Shown here: positions 55,407 through 64,000 of the stretch, piece after piece | How positions within the stretch are numbered: position 1 is the first letter of the stretch | Layout: the number at the start of each line of letters is the position of its first letter | Assembly (NCBI RefSeq): GCF_000316115.1 | Contig: NZ_JH993797.1 | Coordinates: 1,102,486-1,166,485, forward strand | Source: Leptolyngbya sp. PCC 7375 | GTDB lineage: Bacteria > Cyanobacteriota > Cyanobacteriia > Phormidesmidales > Phormidesmidaceae | Length of the DNA stretch: 64,000 nt | Reading direction: 5' to 3' | The notes under the pieces: model-generated | Database searches by the model: none | The model's input: only the letters and a program-made list of their open reading frames with translations | Told to the model about the DNA's origin: nothing | Made by a program: the position numbers and the translations under genes

Positions 55407-56600
55407 ATGGTCATTTATTTAGATAACAATGCGACCACGCGGGTTGACCCCGATGTTTTGGATGCAATGCTGCCCTATTTGAGCGACCTCTACGGTAATC
55501 CATCGTCGATGCATAGCTTTGGAGGACAGGTCGGCGCTGCCATTCAGGATGCCAGAGTCCGGGTGGCTGAGCTCCTAGGGGCAGAAGATACTGAGATTAT
55601 CTTTACTAGCTGCGGCAGTGAGGGCAACAATACGGCCATCCATGCGGCCCTGGCGGTCCAACCCGAGAAACGTCATATTGTCACTACTGCTGTCGAACAT
55701 CCGGCCATTCTCAATGTGTGCAAGCATCTGGAGAAAAAAGGCTATACCGTTACCTATTTATCAGTGGACCGACGCGGTCAGCTTGATCTGATGGAAGTGG
55801 AAGCCGCCATGACTGGCGGCACGGCACTGGTTACCACCATGTATGCCAACAATGAGACTGGTGTGATTTTCCCGATAGAACAGATTGGTGCGATCGCAAA
55901 AGAATGCGGTGCCACTTTCCACGTGGATGCCGTCCAGGCCGTCGGTAAATTACCCATTGACCTAAAGAACAGCACCATTGACCTGCTCACCCTCTCTGGA
56001 CACAAGCTCCATGCCCCTAAAGGGGTGGGTGCTCTATATGTTCGGCGCGGTTTCCGTTTCCGTCCCTTTCTTCTGGGCGGACACCAGGAGCGCGGACGGC
56101 GGGCGGGCACCCATAATGTTCCCGGTATTATTGCCCTGGGGAAAGCCGCCGAAGTCGCCCGTGAGCATCTCGCCGCTGTCCATCGGGAGCGTCAGCTACG
56201 GGACCAGCTAGAGAGCCAACTGCTGGAGTTAATCCCCGATTGTGACGTGAATGGCGGTGGCACCCCCCGTCTGCCCAACACCACCAACATCGGTTTCAAA
56301 TATATTGAAGGCGAGGCCATTCTGTTTATGTTGAATCAACATGGTATCTGCGCTTCCTCGGGGTCTGCCTGCACCTCCGGTTCCCTAGACCCCTCCCATG
56401 TTCTCACCGCCATGGGACTGCCTTACACCATTCTCCACGGCTCAATTCGCTTTAGCTTATCGCGATTCACCACTGCAGAAGATATCCAACAGGTTGTCAA
56501 TGTCATGCCTGGCATTGTGGAAAAATTGCGAGCGATTTCACCCTTTAACAACGACGAGGCGGATTGGTTACAGGGCCGCGATTTGGTCCATAGCACATAG
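55407..56600 (+). CDS. nifS: Cysteine desulfurase NifS
   Basis: The protein has 397 residues from ATG 55407, with GGAGATGAGG upstream; a weak in-frame start at 55377 is rejected. It has the PLP Lys in SGHKLHAPKGVG and the catalytic Cys in CASSGSACTSGSLDPSHV. NifS takes sulfur from cysteine and passes it to NifU for cluster assembly. It lies between fdxN and nifU, the standard order. Confidence 0.95.
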   Translation: MVIYLDNNATTRVDPDVLDAMLPYLSDLYGNPSSMHSFGGQVGAAIQDARVRVAELLGAEDTEIIFTSCGSEGNNTAIHAALAVQPEKRHIVTTAVEHPAILNVCKHLEKKGYTVTYLSVDRRGQLDLMEVEAAMTGGTALVTTMYANNETGVIFPIEQIGAIAKECGATFHVDAVQAVGKLPIDLKNSTIDLLTLSGHKLHAPKGVGALYVRRGFRFRPFLLGGHQERGRRAGTHNVPGIIALGKAAEVAREHLAAVHRERQLRDQLESQLLELIPDCDVNGGGTPRLPNTTNIGFKYIEGEAILFMLNQHGICASSGSACTSGSLDPSHVLTAMGLPYTILHGSIRFSLSRFTTAEDIQQVVNVMPGIVEKLRAISPFNNDEADWLQGRDLVHST

Positions 56601-56660
56601 GGCGAGCACAAGACCAATCCCAATCTCTCTCTTCTTGCTCCTTTACCTCCAGAAACTACC

Positions 56661-57533
56661 ATGTGGGACTATTCCGAAAAGGTACTTGAACTGTTTTATA
56701 ACCCGATTAACCAGGGTGCGATCGCAAATGCCAACGAACCCGATGTGGCCGTTGTCTATGGTGAAGTGGGTAGCATTGCCTGCGGTGACGCTCTGAGACT
56801 ACATCTGAAGATCCAGGAATCGACCGAGACCATTCTGGATTCACAGTTTCAGACATTTGGCTGTACCAGTGCGATCGCATCCTCCTCGGCTCTCACTGAA
56901 ATTATCAAAGGCAAAACCCTTGATCAGGCCCTGAAGATCACCAATAAAGATATTGCTGACTTTCTGGGCGGTCTACCCGAAGCCAAAATGCACTGCTCTG
57001 TGATGGGGCAAGAAGCCCTGGAAGCGGCCATCTACAAATACCGTGGCATTGAAGTGGAGCACCACGACGATGATGAAGGCACATTAATCTGTTCCTGCTT
57101 TGGTATTACCGAGCCTCGCGTCCGGCGTGTGATTATCGAAAATGATCTGACTACCGTTGAACAAGTCACCAACTATGTCAAAGCGGGTGGCGGCTGTGGC
57201 TCTTGTCTGGCCGACATTGAAGATATTTTAATCGAAGTGCAGCGAGACAGAACAACAACAGCCGCCAGGGTAGAAGCAGAAGTGGCTGCAGCCCCCCTCT
57301 CCCCCATCCAAAAAATCAATCTGATTCAACAAGTCCTGACCGAAGACGTGCGCCCCATGCTTATAGCTGATGGCGGTGATGTTGAACTCTACGATGTCAG
57401 CGGCGATGTGGTGCAAGTGCAGCTCAAGGGTGCCTGTGGCTCTTGTGATAGCAGCACGGCCACCCTCAAAGGTGCAATTGAAACTCGGCTACAGTCCCAG
57501 GTTTCACCTGAATTAACCGTTGTCGCTGTATAA
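56661..57533 (+). CDS. nifU: Iron-sulfur cluster scaffold NifU
   Basis: The protein has 290 residues and three domains in the order expected. The IscU-like domain (to about 125) has its ligands in FGCTSAIAS and MHCSV. A central [2Fe-2S] domain has CSCFG and GGGCGSC, and the C-terminal Nfu domain has GACGSCDSS. It assembles [4Fe-4S] clusters for NifH and NifB. It lies 60 bases after nifS with a C/T-rich leader. Confidence 0.95.
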   Translation: MWDYSEKVLELFYNPINQGAIANANEPDVAVVYGEVGSIACGDALRLHLKIQESTETILDSQFQTFGCTSAIASSSALTEIIKGKTLDQALKITNKDIADFLGGLPEAKMHCSVMGQEALEAAIYKYRGIEVEHHDDDEGTLICSCFGITEPRVRRVIIENDLTTVEQVTNYVKAGGGCGSCLADIEDILIEVQRDRTTTAARVEAEVAAAPLSPIQKINLIQQVLTEDVRPMLIADGGDVELYDVSGDVVQVQLKGACGSCDSSTATLKGAIETRLQSQVSPELTVVAV

Positions 57534-57649
57534 AGCTCACCTCCATTCTCTCACCTTATCTCTTACTTGTCTTATGAAACCCCTCCATCAGACCCTTATG
57601 GTCGAGCGTTCACCTCCCCCCGTCAATTATCAGAGAGCAGAGCCTCTGA

Positions 57650-58609
<960 letters not shown>

Positions 58610-58709
58610 AGGCCAGCCGCTGGTGGGTGAGTCTCCAACCCGTGAGATTTACCCCTAGCGTGCTGCCCATCCGCTTCATCCTATTCTCTAGCCTAAATGA
58701 GAGGACACC

Positions 58710-60158
58710 ATGGCCACCGTAGAAGATCGAAAAGAGCTGATCCAGGAGGTGCTGAAAGCCTACCCTGAGAAGGCCCAAAAGAGACGCTCTAAGCACCTGA
58801 ATGTCAAAGAAGAAGGCGCTTCTGACTGCGGCGTTAAATCTAACAAAAAATCTGTTCCCGGCGTCATGACAACTCGTGGCTGCGCCTATGCAGGAGCCAA
58901 AGGGGTGGTCTGGGGACCCGTCAAAGATATGATTCACCTGAGTCATGGGCCGGTGGGCTGTGGCTACTACTCCTGGTCTGGTCGCCGTAACTACTATGTG
59001 GGCACCACCGGGGTGGACACCTTTGGTACCATGCAGTTCACCTCCGATTTCCAAGAGCGGGATATTGTCTTTGGCGGTGACAAGAAACTGGCCAAAATCG
59101 TTGATGAACTAGAAGAACTGTTTCCCCTCAGCCAGGGCACCACGATTGAATCAGAATGTCCCGTAGGGTTGATTGGAGACGATATTGAAGCTGTTGCCAG
59201 ACAGAAAGCTAAAGAGACTGGCAAACCAGTTATTCCTGTCCGCTGTGAAGGATTCCGAGGGGTTTCTCAATCCTTAGGTCACCACATTGCTAACGATACC
59301 GTGCGCGACTGGGTACTGCCCAAGGCCGACGAGTATCGCAAACTGCCCGAAGGGTATGAAGTGGGTGACTATGATGTCAACATTATTGGCGACTATAACA
59401 TTGGTGGAGACGCCTGGCCCAGCCGCCGACTGCTAGAAGACATTGGTCTGCGAGTAATTTGCCAGTTCTCAGGGGATGGCACCTTTAACGAAGTGGTGAT
59501 GACGCCTCTGGCCAAGATGAATCTGATCCACTGCTATCGGTCGATGAACTACATCTGCCGGTTTATGGAAGAGAAGTATGGCATTGGCTGGATGGAATAC
59601 AATTTCTTTGGCCCCACCCAGATTGCCAAGTCTCTGCGTAAGATTGCCGAACAGTTTGATGAGACCATTCAGACCAAAGCTGAAGCGGTGATTGCCGAGA
59701 ATCAGAAGCGCATGGATGCCATTGTAGCCAAGTATCGCCCCCGGTTAGAAGGCAAGACCGTGATGATGATGGTGGGTGGTTTACGGCCTCGCCACGTAAT
59801 CCCAGCCTTTGAAGACCTGGGTATGAACGTGATCGGTACTGGCTATGAGTTTGGCCACGGTGATGACTACAAGCGCACCGCCGACTATGTCAAAGAAGGC
59901 ACGGTCATCTATGACGACGTCAGCGGCTACGAGTTTGAAGAACTGGCCAAAGAGCTGCAGCCAGACTTAATTGCGGCTGGTATTAAAGAGAAGTATGTCT
60001 TCCAGAAGATGGCCCTACCCTTCCGGCAGATGCACTCCTGGGATTATTCCGGTCCTTACCACGGCTATGAAGGCTTTGAAGTCTTTGCCCGCGACATGGA
60101 TTTGGCCATTAACAATCCCACATGGGGTCTAATTAAGACTCCCTGGGAAACAGCATAA
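58710..60158 (+). CDS. nifD: Nitrogenase molybdenum-iron protein alpha chain
   Basis: The protein has 482 residues. P-cluster Cys residues lie in [27 protein letters not shown] and [12 protein letters not shown]. The cofactor Cys lies in HCYRSMNYI and the cofactor His in [12 protein letters not shown]. The molybdenum type is chosen over VnfD/AnfD by length and by the adjacent nifK, nifB and nifE. No programmed excision element interrupts the gene, in contrast to some heterocystous species. Confidence 0.98.
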   Translation: MATVEDRKELIQEVLKAYPEKAQKRRSKHLNVKEEGASDCGVKSNKKSVPGVMTTRGCAYAGAKGVVWGPVKDMIHLSHGPVGCGYYSWSGRRNYYVGTTGVDTFGTMQFTSDFQERDIVFGGDKKLAKIVDELEELFPLSQGTTIESECPVGLIGDDIEAVARQKAKETGKPVIPVRCEGFRGVSQSLGHHIANDTVRDWVLPKADEYRKLPEGYEVGDYDVNIIGDYNIGGDAWPSRRLLEDIGLRVICQFSGDGTFNEVVMTPLAKMNLIHCYRSMNYICRFMEEKYGIGWMEYNFFGPTQIAKSLRKIAEQFDETIQTKAEAVIAENQKRMDAIVAKYRPRLEGKTVMMMVGGLRPRHVIPAFEDLGMNVIGTGYEFGHGDDYKRTADYVKEGTVIYDDVSGYEFEELAKELQPDLIAAGIKEKYVFQKMALPFRQMHSWDYSGPYHGYEGFEVFARDMDLAINNPTWGLIKTPWETA

Positions 60159-60296
60159 CAAGTAAGAAGACCATAGGGGAGGATGAGGGATGAAGGATGA
60201 GGGATGAGTTTAAATTTCGCCCTCCGTCCTCTGCCCTCCACCTTTTTCCCTTCTCCCTTTCCCCCTCACCCCCCTCCCGCAATCAAGGAGACCACC

Positions 60297-61868
60297 ATGA
60301 CTGAGAACAATACTCCCCAAGTGCCGGAAACCGCTCCAGACCCCGGCAAAATTAAAGACCATTTTGAGCTATTTCAAGAAGATACCTACCAGGATATATT
60401 CGAATACAAGCGTCAGTTTGAAGGTGCCCACAGCCGTGAGAAAGTGGCTGAGGTAGCTGAATGGACCAAGTCTTGGGACTATCGTGAAAAGAACTTTGAG
60501 CGCGAAGCCCTCACCATTAATCCTGCTAAAGCGTGTCAGCCCTTAGGCGCACTGTTTGTAGCATCCGGATTTGAAGGGACATTACCCTATAGCCACGGGT
60601 CTCAGGGCTGTGTAGCTTACTTCCGCACCCACCTCACCCGTAACTATAAAGAACCCTTCCAGGCCGTATCGTCTTCTATGACTGAGGATGCAGCGGTATT
60701 TGGGGGACTGAACAACCTGAAGCAGGGTTTACAGAATTCCTTCGAACTCTATAAGCCCAAAATGATTGCCCTCTGTACTACCTGTATGGCAGAGGTAATT
60801 GGCGATGACTTGGGGGCGTTTATCACCACCGCTAAGCAAGAGGGTCATATTCCAGCGGAATTGCCGGTACCCTATGCCCATACTCCTAGCTTCGTGGGCT
60901 CTCATATTACTGGCTATGACAATATGCTTAAGAGCATCTTGTCCAACTTAGCCGCCGGTAAAGAGAAGACCGAGACCAGTAACGGTAAATTTAACTTTAA
61001 CCTGGGCTTTGATCCCTATATTGGCAATATCCGTGAACTGAAGCGGATTTTAGGCCTGTTTGGCATCGACTACACCATTCTCTCGGATAATTCGGACACC
61101 TTTGATTCCCCGAATACGGGTGAGTTTAAGATGTATAACGGGTTGACCACCTTAGAAGAGACGGCGGACTCGGTTAATGCTGAAGGTACATTCTTCTTCC
61201 AGAAGTACACCACCCCCAAGACCCAAGAATACCTGACCGAAGAGTGGGCTCAGAAGACCTACAACTTCCGTCCTTTTGGTATCAAAGGCACCGATGAATT
61301 CCTGATGGCCCTTTCTGCGATTACGGGCAAAGCCATTCCCCTGGAACTACAGCAGGAACGGGGTCGGGCTGTGGATGCCCTAACCGACTCCCAGGCGTGG
61401 ATTCACGGTAAGGGCGTCGCTCTCTACGGCGATCCAGACCATGTGTTTGGCATCACCCAGTTTCTGTTGGAAATGGGGGCTGAGCCAAAACATATCGTAG
61501 TTACCAACTCCAACAAAGATTTTGAGGCAGAACTGCGTGAGGTGCTGACCAACAGTCCCTACGGACAAGAAGCAACGGTGTGGGGTAAAAAGGATCTGTG
61601 GCACTTGCGATCGCTAATGTTCACCGAGCCCGTTGACCTGCTGATCGGCAACTCCTACGGCAAGTACCTGTGGCGCGACACCGGCACTCCCCTAGTGCGC
61701 ATCGGCTATCCTATCTTTGATCGTCACCACATGCACCGCTATGCCACCCTTGGCTACCAGGGTGCCATCAACCAGTTCAACTGGATCATCAACACGGTTC
61801 TAGATGACCTGGACCACAAGACCAATGTGCCCGCCAAGACAGATATCTCCTTTGATCTGATTCGTTAA
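60297..61868 (+). CDS. nifK: Nitrogenase molybdenum-iron protein beta chain
   Basis: The protein has 523 residues from ATG 60297 with CAAGGAG at 60284-60290. The frame is open back to 60204 but only through a C/T-rich leader. P-cluster Cys residues lie in AKACQPLGALF, HGSQGCVAYF and TTCMAEVIGDDL. It pairs with NifD in the alpha2-beta2 tetramer. The leader contains a strong pyrimidine tract on the sense strand. Confidence 0.98.
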   Translation: MTENNTPQVPETAPDPGKIKDHFELFQEDTYQDIFEYKRQFEGAHSREKVAEVAEWTKSWDYREKNFEREALTINPAKACQPLGALFVASGFEGTLPYSHGSQGCVAYFRTHLTRNYKEPFQAVSSSMTEDAAVFGGLNNLKQGLQNSFELYKPKMIALCTTCMAEVIGDDLGAFITTAKQEGHIPAELPVPYAHTPSFVGSHITGYDNMLKSILSNLAAGKEKTETSNGKFNFNLGFDPYIGNIRELKRILGLFGIDYTILSDNSDTFDSPNTGEFKMYNGLTTLEETADSVNAEGTFFFQKYTTPKTQEYLTEEWAQKTYNFRPFGIKGTDEFLMALSAITGKAIPLELQQERGRAVDALTDSQAWIHGKGVALYGDPDHVFGITQFLLEMGAEPKHIVVTNSNKDFEAELREVLTNSPYGQEATVWGKKDLWHLRSLMFTEPVDLLIGNSYGKYLWRDTGTPLVRIGYPIFDRHHMHRYATLGYQGAINQFNWIINTVLDDLDHKTNVPAKTDISFDLIR

Positions 61869-61980
61869 AGGCGAATGGGTGGATGGGAAGAGGGAAGGAG
61901 TGGATGGGTCGATGGGTCGATGGGTCGATGAGTAAGTCTACAACTCCTAACCCTCTACTCTCTCATCCCCCCCTTCTCAT

Positions 61981-62113
61981 CCTCCCTCTTCCCTCCTCCC
62001 TCTTCCCTCCTCCCTCTTCCCTCCTCCCTCTTCCCTCCTCCCTCTTCCCTCTTCCCTCTTCCCTCTTCCCTCTTCCCTCTTCCCTCTTCCCTCCTCCCTC
62101 TTCCCTCCTCCCT
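61981..62113 (+). repeat. Heptanucleotide tandem repeat in the nifK-nifZ spacer
   Basis: About 18 tandem copies of CCTCCCT/CTTCCCT fill the space before nifZ and end some 12-18 bases before its ATG. A short repeat of GGTCGATG lies just before it (about 61908-61930). The heptamers recall the short tandemly repeated sequences described in filamentous cyanobacteria. Copy number probably varies between strains. Confidence 0.9.
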
Positions 62114-62124
62114 CTCTCCTCCCC

Positions 62125-62418
62125 ATGAAACTCAGCGAAGAAATCGAAATCGACTCCCCCCCCTACTTCGACATGGGCGATCGCGTCCGTGTTCGCAAGC
62201 TGATCCGCAACGACGGCACCTTTCCTGGCAAAGATATCGGTTTTCATCTCGCTAAAAAAGGTGATATCGGCTATATCGTTGGCATCGGCACCTATTTACA
62301 ACGGGCTTATATTTATTCTGTGCATTTTCTAGAAACCAACTATGTCGTAGGCTGTCTTAAAAAAGAACTCGATCTAGCAGAAGAGCGCCCGCCCCTGATT
62401 GAACAACCAGATTGGTAA
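62125..62418 (+). CDS. nifZ: NifZ family protein
   Basis: The protein has 97 residues. Conserved NifZ features are PPYFDMGDRVRVRKLIRNDG, GKGDIGYIVGIG-type strands and NYVVGC near the C-terminus. NifZ helps form the second P-cluster on NifDK in Azotobacter. The ribosome-site region is occupied by the pyrimidine repeat, so translation may be weak, leaderless or coupled. Its place after nifK, instead of between nifV and nifT, differs from many cyanobacteria. Confidence 0.9.
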   Translation: MKLSEEIEIDSPPYFDMGDRVRVRKLIRNDGTFPGKDIGFHLAKKGDIGYIVGIGTYLQRAYIYSVHFLETNYVVGCLKKELDLAEERPPLIEQPDW

Positions 62419-62424
62419 GAACCA

Positions 62425-62745
62425 ATGGCTATCCTCACCTCTCACCCCCAACAACCCAACCCCGTCCTGGAGCAAACGTCTCAACGCACCAGTCTCCTTG
62501 GCACACTACGTCGCTGGATTAATCAGATTCAGGTCACCAATTCCCGGACTGCCCATTTAATTTGTCGAGTCATTCCCAGTCACTGTCCGTTTGAACGAGA
62601 TATTTCTCTTTTTGGGTACACCATTCATATCCCGGCCCTCTGTAGACTTAACCCAGTTTACGAGGAAATTGTCGATCTGCGGCTACGAGCATTGACCTAC
62701 CTGATGGATGCCTGTGGCGAAAATATCTCTACCTATATTCGCTAA
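62425..62745 (+). CDS. Mo-dependent nitrogenase C-terminal domain-like protein
   Basis: The protein has 106 residues. The segment [17 protein letters not shown] and the following [21 protein letters not shown] match the small cyanobacterial family named after a C-terminal domain of molybdenum nitrogenase. The function is unknown. It starts seven bases after nifZ and is followed by nifE, so it belongs to the operon. Confidence 0.85.
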   Translation: MAILTSHPQQPNPVLEQTSQRTSLLGTLRRWINQIQVTNSRTAHLICRVIPSHCPFERDISLFGYTIHIPALCRLNPVYEEIVDLRLRALTYLMDACGENISTYIR

Positions 62746-62785
62746 GGGATACCAAAACACTGTAACCTCCTCCTTCTTTATCGCC

Positions 62786-64000
62786 ATGAAAATGACCTCT
62801 GGCAAAATCAATGAACTCCTGACCCAGCCTGGCTGTGAGCACAACCATAAGAAAGATGGTAAGGGCCAGAAAAAAGCCTGTCAACAGCAGGCACAGCCTG
62901 GTGCTGCACAAGGAGGATGTGCCTTTGACGGGGCCAGTATTGCCCTAGTGCCGATCACCGATGTGGCCCATTTGGTCCATGGACCCATTGCTTGTTCAGG
63001 AAATTCCTGGGGTAGTCGCGGCAGTCTTTCCTCTGGTCCCAAGATCTACCAAATGGGATTCACCACCGATCTGAGTGAAAACGACATTATCTTTGGTGGT
63101 GAAAATAAGCTCTACAAGGCAATTCATGACGTTAAAGAACGCTACAGTCCCGCCGCGATCTTTGTTTATCTCACCTGTGTGACGGCGCTAATTGGTGATG
63201 ACCTGGATGCTGTCTGTCAGGCGGCTAGCAAAAAATTTGACATTCCTGTCGTGCCGGTCAGTTCTCCTGGCTTTGTGGGTAGTAAGAATCTTGGTAACCG
63301 GATTGGGGGTGAAGCACTGCTAGAGCATGTTGTCGGTACTCGGGAACCTGACTACACCACACCCTATGACATAAATTTAATCGGCGAGTATAACATTGCC
63401 GGAGAAATGTGGGGCCTGTTACCGCTGTTGGAAAAGCTAGGAATTCGAGTGCTGGCTAAGATTACCGGCGATGCTCGATACAACGAAGTGGCCTGTGCCC
63501 ACCGGGCCAAACTCAACGTGATGATTTGTTCTAAAGCCTTGATCAATATGGCCCATAAGATGGAGGAACGCTATGGGATTCCTTACATCGAAGAGTCAAT
63601 TTATGGCATTGAAGATATGAATCGTTTGCTGCGAGAGATTGCGGCTAAACTAGGTGACTCTGACCTGCAGGCCCGTGTTGAAACCTTAATCAAGGAAGAG
63701 ACCAGCAAACTGGACATTGCTCTGGCTCCCTATCGTCAACGCCTCAAAGGTAAGCGAGTTGTTCTCTATACAGGTGGTGTTAAAAGCTGGTCGATTATCT
63801 CTGCTGCTAAAGATCTAGGCATTGATGTCGTGGCCACGAGTACTAAAAAGAGTACCGAAGAAGATAAGGCCCGGATCAAAAATCTCCTGGGTAAAGACGG
63901 CATCATGATGAAAAAAGGCAATGCTCAGGAACTCCTGAGGGTGGTTGCCAAAACTAAAGCTGACATGTTGATTGCCGGTGGTCGTAATCAGTACACGGCC
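62786..64000 (+). CDS. nifE: FeMo-cofactor scaffold NifE, 3' end cut off
   Basis: The first 405 residues are visible; the gene continues beyond the window. ATG 62786 is the first start in a frame open to the edge. Conserved Cys residues lie in [24 protein letters not shown] and [13 protein letters not shown]. The segment [15 protein letters not shown] is typical of NifE rather than NifD. NifE forms a complex with NifN on which NifB-co matures. nifN and nifX probably follow to the right. Confidence 0.95.
   Translation, partial: MKMTSGKINELLTQPGCEHNHKKDGKGQKKACQQQAQPGAAQGGCAFDGASIALVPITDVAHLVHGPIACSGNSWGSRGSLSSGPKIYQMGFTTDLSENDIIFGGENKLYKAIHDVKERYSPAAIFVYLTCVTALIGDDLDAVCQAASKKFDIPVVPVSSPGFVGSKNLGNRIGGEALLEHVVGTREPDYTTPYDINLIGEYNIAGEMWGLLPLLEKLGIRVLAKITGDARYNEVACAHRAKLNVMICSKALINMAHKMEERYGIPYIEESIYGIEDMNRLLREIAAKLGDSDLQARVETLIKEETSKLDIALAPYRQRLKGKRVVLYTGGVKSWSIISAAKDLGIDVVATSTKKSTEEDKARIKNLLGKDGIMMKKGNAQELLRVVAKTKADMLIAGGRNQYTA

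Noticed and set aside
58710..60158. Excision element in nifD, as in some heterocystous species
   Set aside because: The reading frame is continuous and full length.
61883..62128. 81-codon ORF through the heptamer array, and its opposite-strand partner
   Set aside because: Translation is low-complexity Pro/Ser/Leu or Arg/Glu/Gly, a by-product of the repeat.

Overview
This 64 kb window looks like part of a cyanobacterial chromosome. The octamer GCGATCGC (HIP1) and shorter forms of it recur throughout. The genes include LrtA-type hibernation factor, DUF1822 and CHASE2 proteins, a PEP-CTERM protein, an alternative respiratory terminal oxidase, and a molybdenum nitrogenase cluster with the non-heterocystous layout (nifP and nifB divergent, a CnfR/PatB regulator nearby). 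A non-heterocystous diazotroph that fixes nitrogen under micro-oxic or dark conditions fits best. The sequence alone does not fix the genus. No tRNA, rRNA, CRISPR array or intact transposase gene was seen.

Layout. Positions 1-10.7 kb hold the end of a MetX-like hydrolase, a very large Asp-box/HTTM-like membrane protein, a PAS-PAS-GAF-GGDEF-EAL protein, a PEP-CTERM protein and a small Excalibur protein. Positions 10.9-17.1 kb hold a signalling cassette: a sigma-70-like HTH protein, a DUF1822 protein, a membrane CHAT protease with CHASE2 sensor, and a small protein with repeated WVTR motifs. Positions 17.4-21.2 kb hold a LuxR-type regulator, an SDR, a PhyH-type oxygenase and lrtA. Positions 21.4-33.3 kb form a dark-fermentation island: pflB-pflA-adhE-glgX on the minus strand, and divergently an ADP-forming acyl-CoA synthetase fused to a GNAT domain.

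Positions 33.7-38.0 kb hold two DUF2231 membrane proteins followed by a coxBAC oxidase operon whose subunit II lacks the CuA ligands. A GMC oxidoreductase follows. Positions 39.7-43.5 kb hold a Crp/Fnr regulator, hcp with a perfect TTGACTTAAGTCAA operator, and an OFA-type (oxalate/formate) MFS transporter. From 43.7 kb to the right edge is nitrogen fixation: a NafY-like protein, cnfR, two unknown small genes, a thioredoxin-like [2Fe-2S] protein, nifT, nifV, a 47-residue membrane ORF, a Dps, an Asr1405-like protein and nifP on the minus strand. A 1.3 kb divergent control region is followed by nifB-fdxN-nifS-nifU-nifH-nifD-nifK-nifZ-(Mo-nitrogenase C-terminal-like)-nifE on the plus strand. nifE runs off the edge.

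How it may work together (inference): glycogen is debranched by GlgX, and pyruvate is split by PflB into formate and acetyl-CoA. AdhE makes ethanol to regenerate NAD, and the acyl-CoA synthetase could make acetate plus ATP. Formate might leave through the OFA transporter. The oxidase without CuA would scavenge oxygen, Hcp would handle nitrosative stress, and CnfR would turn on nif at low oxygen. The window is therefore a coherent low-oxygen lifestyle region. The least understood parts are the CHAT/CHASE2 cassette, the 47-residue nif-linked ORF, the shared motifs in the nifP/nifB control region and the sense-strand pyrimidine tracts in nif leaders.
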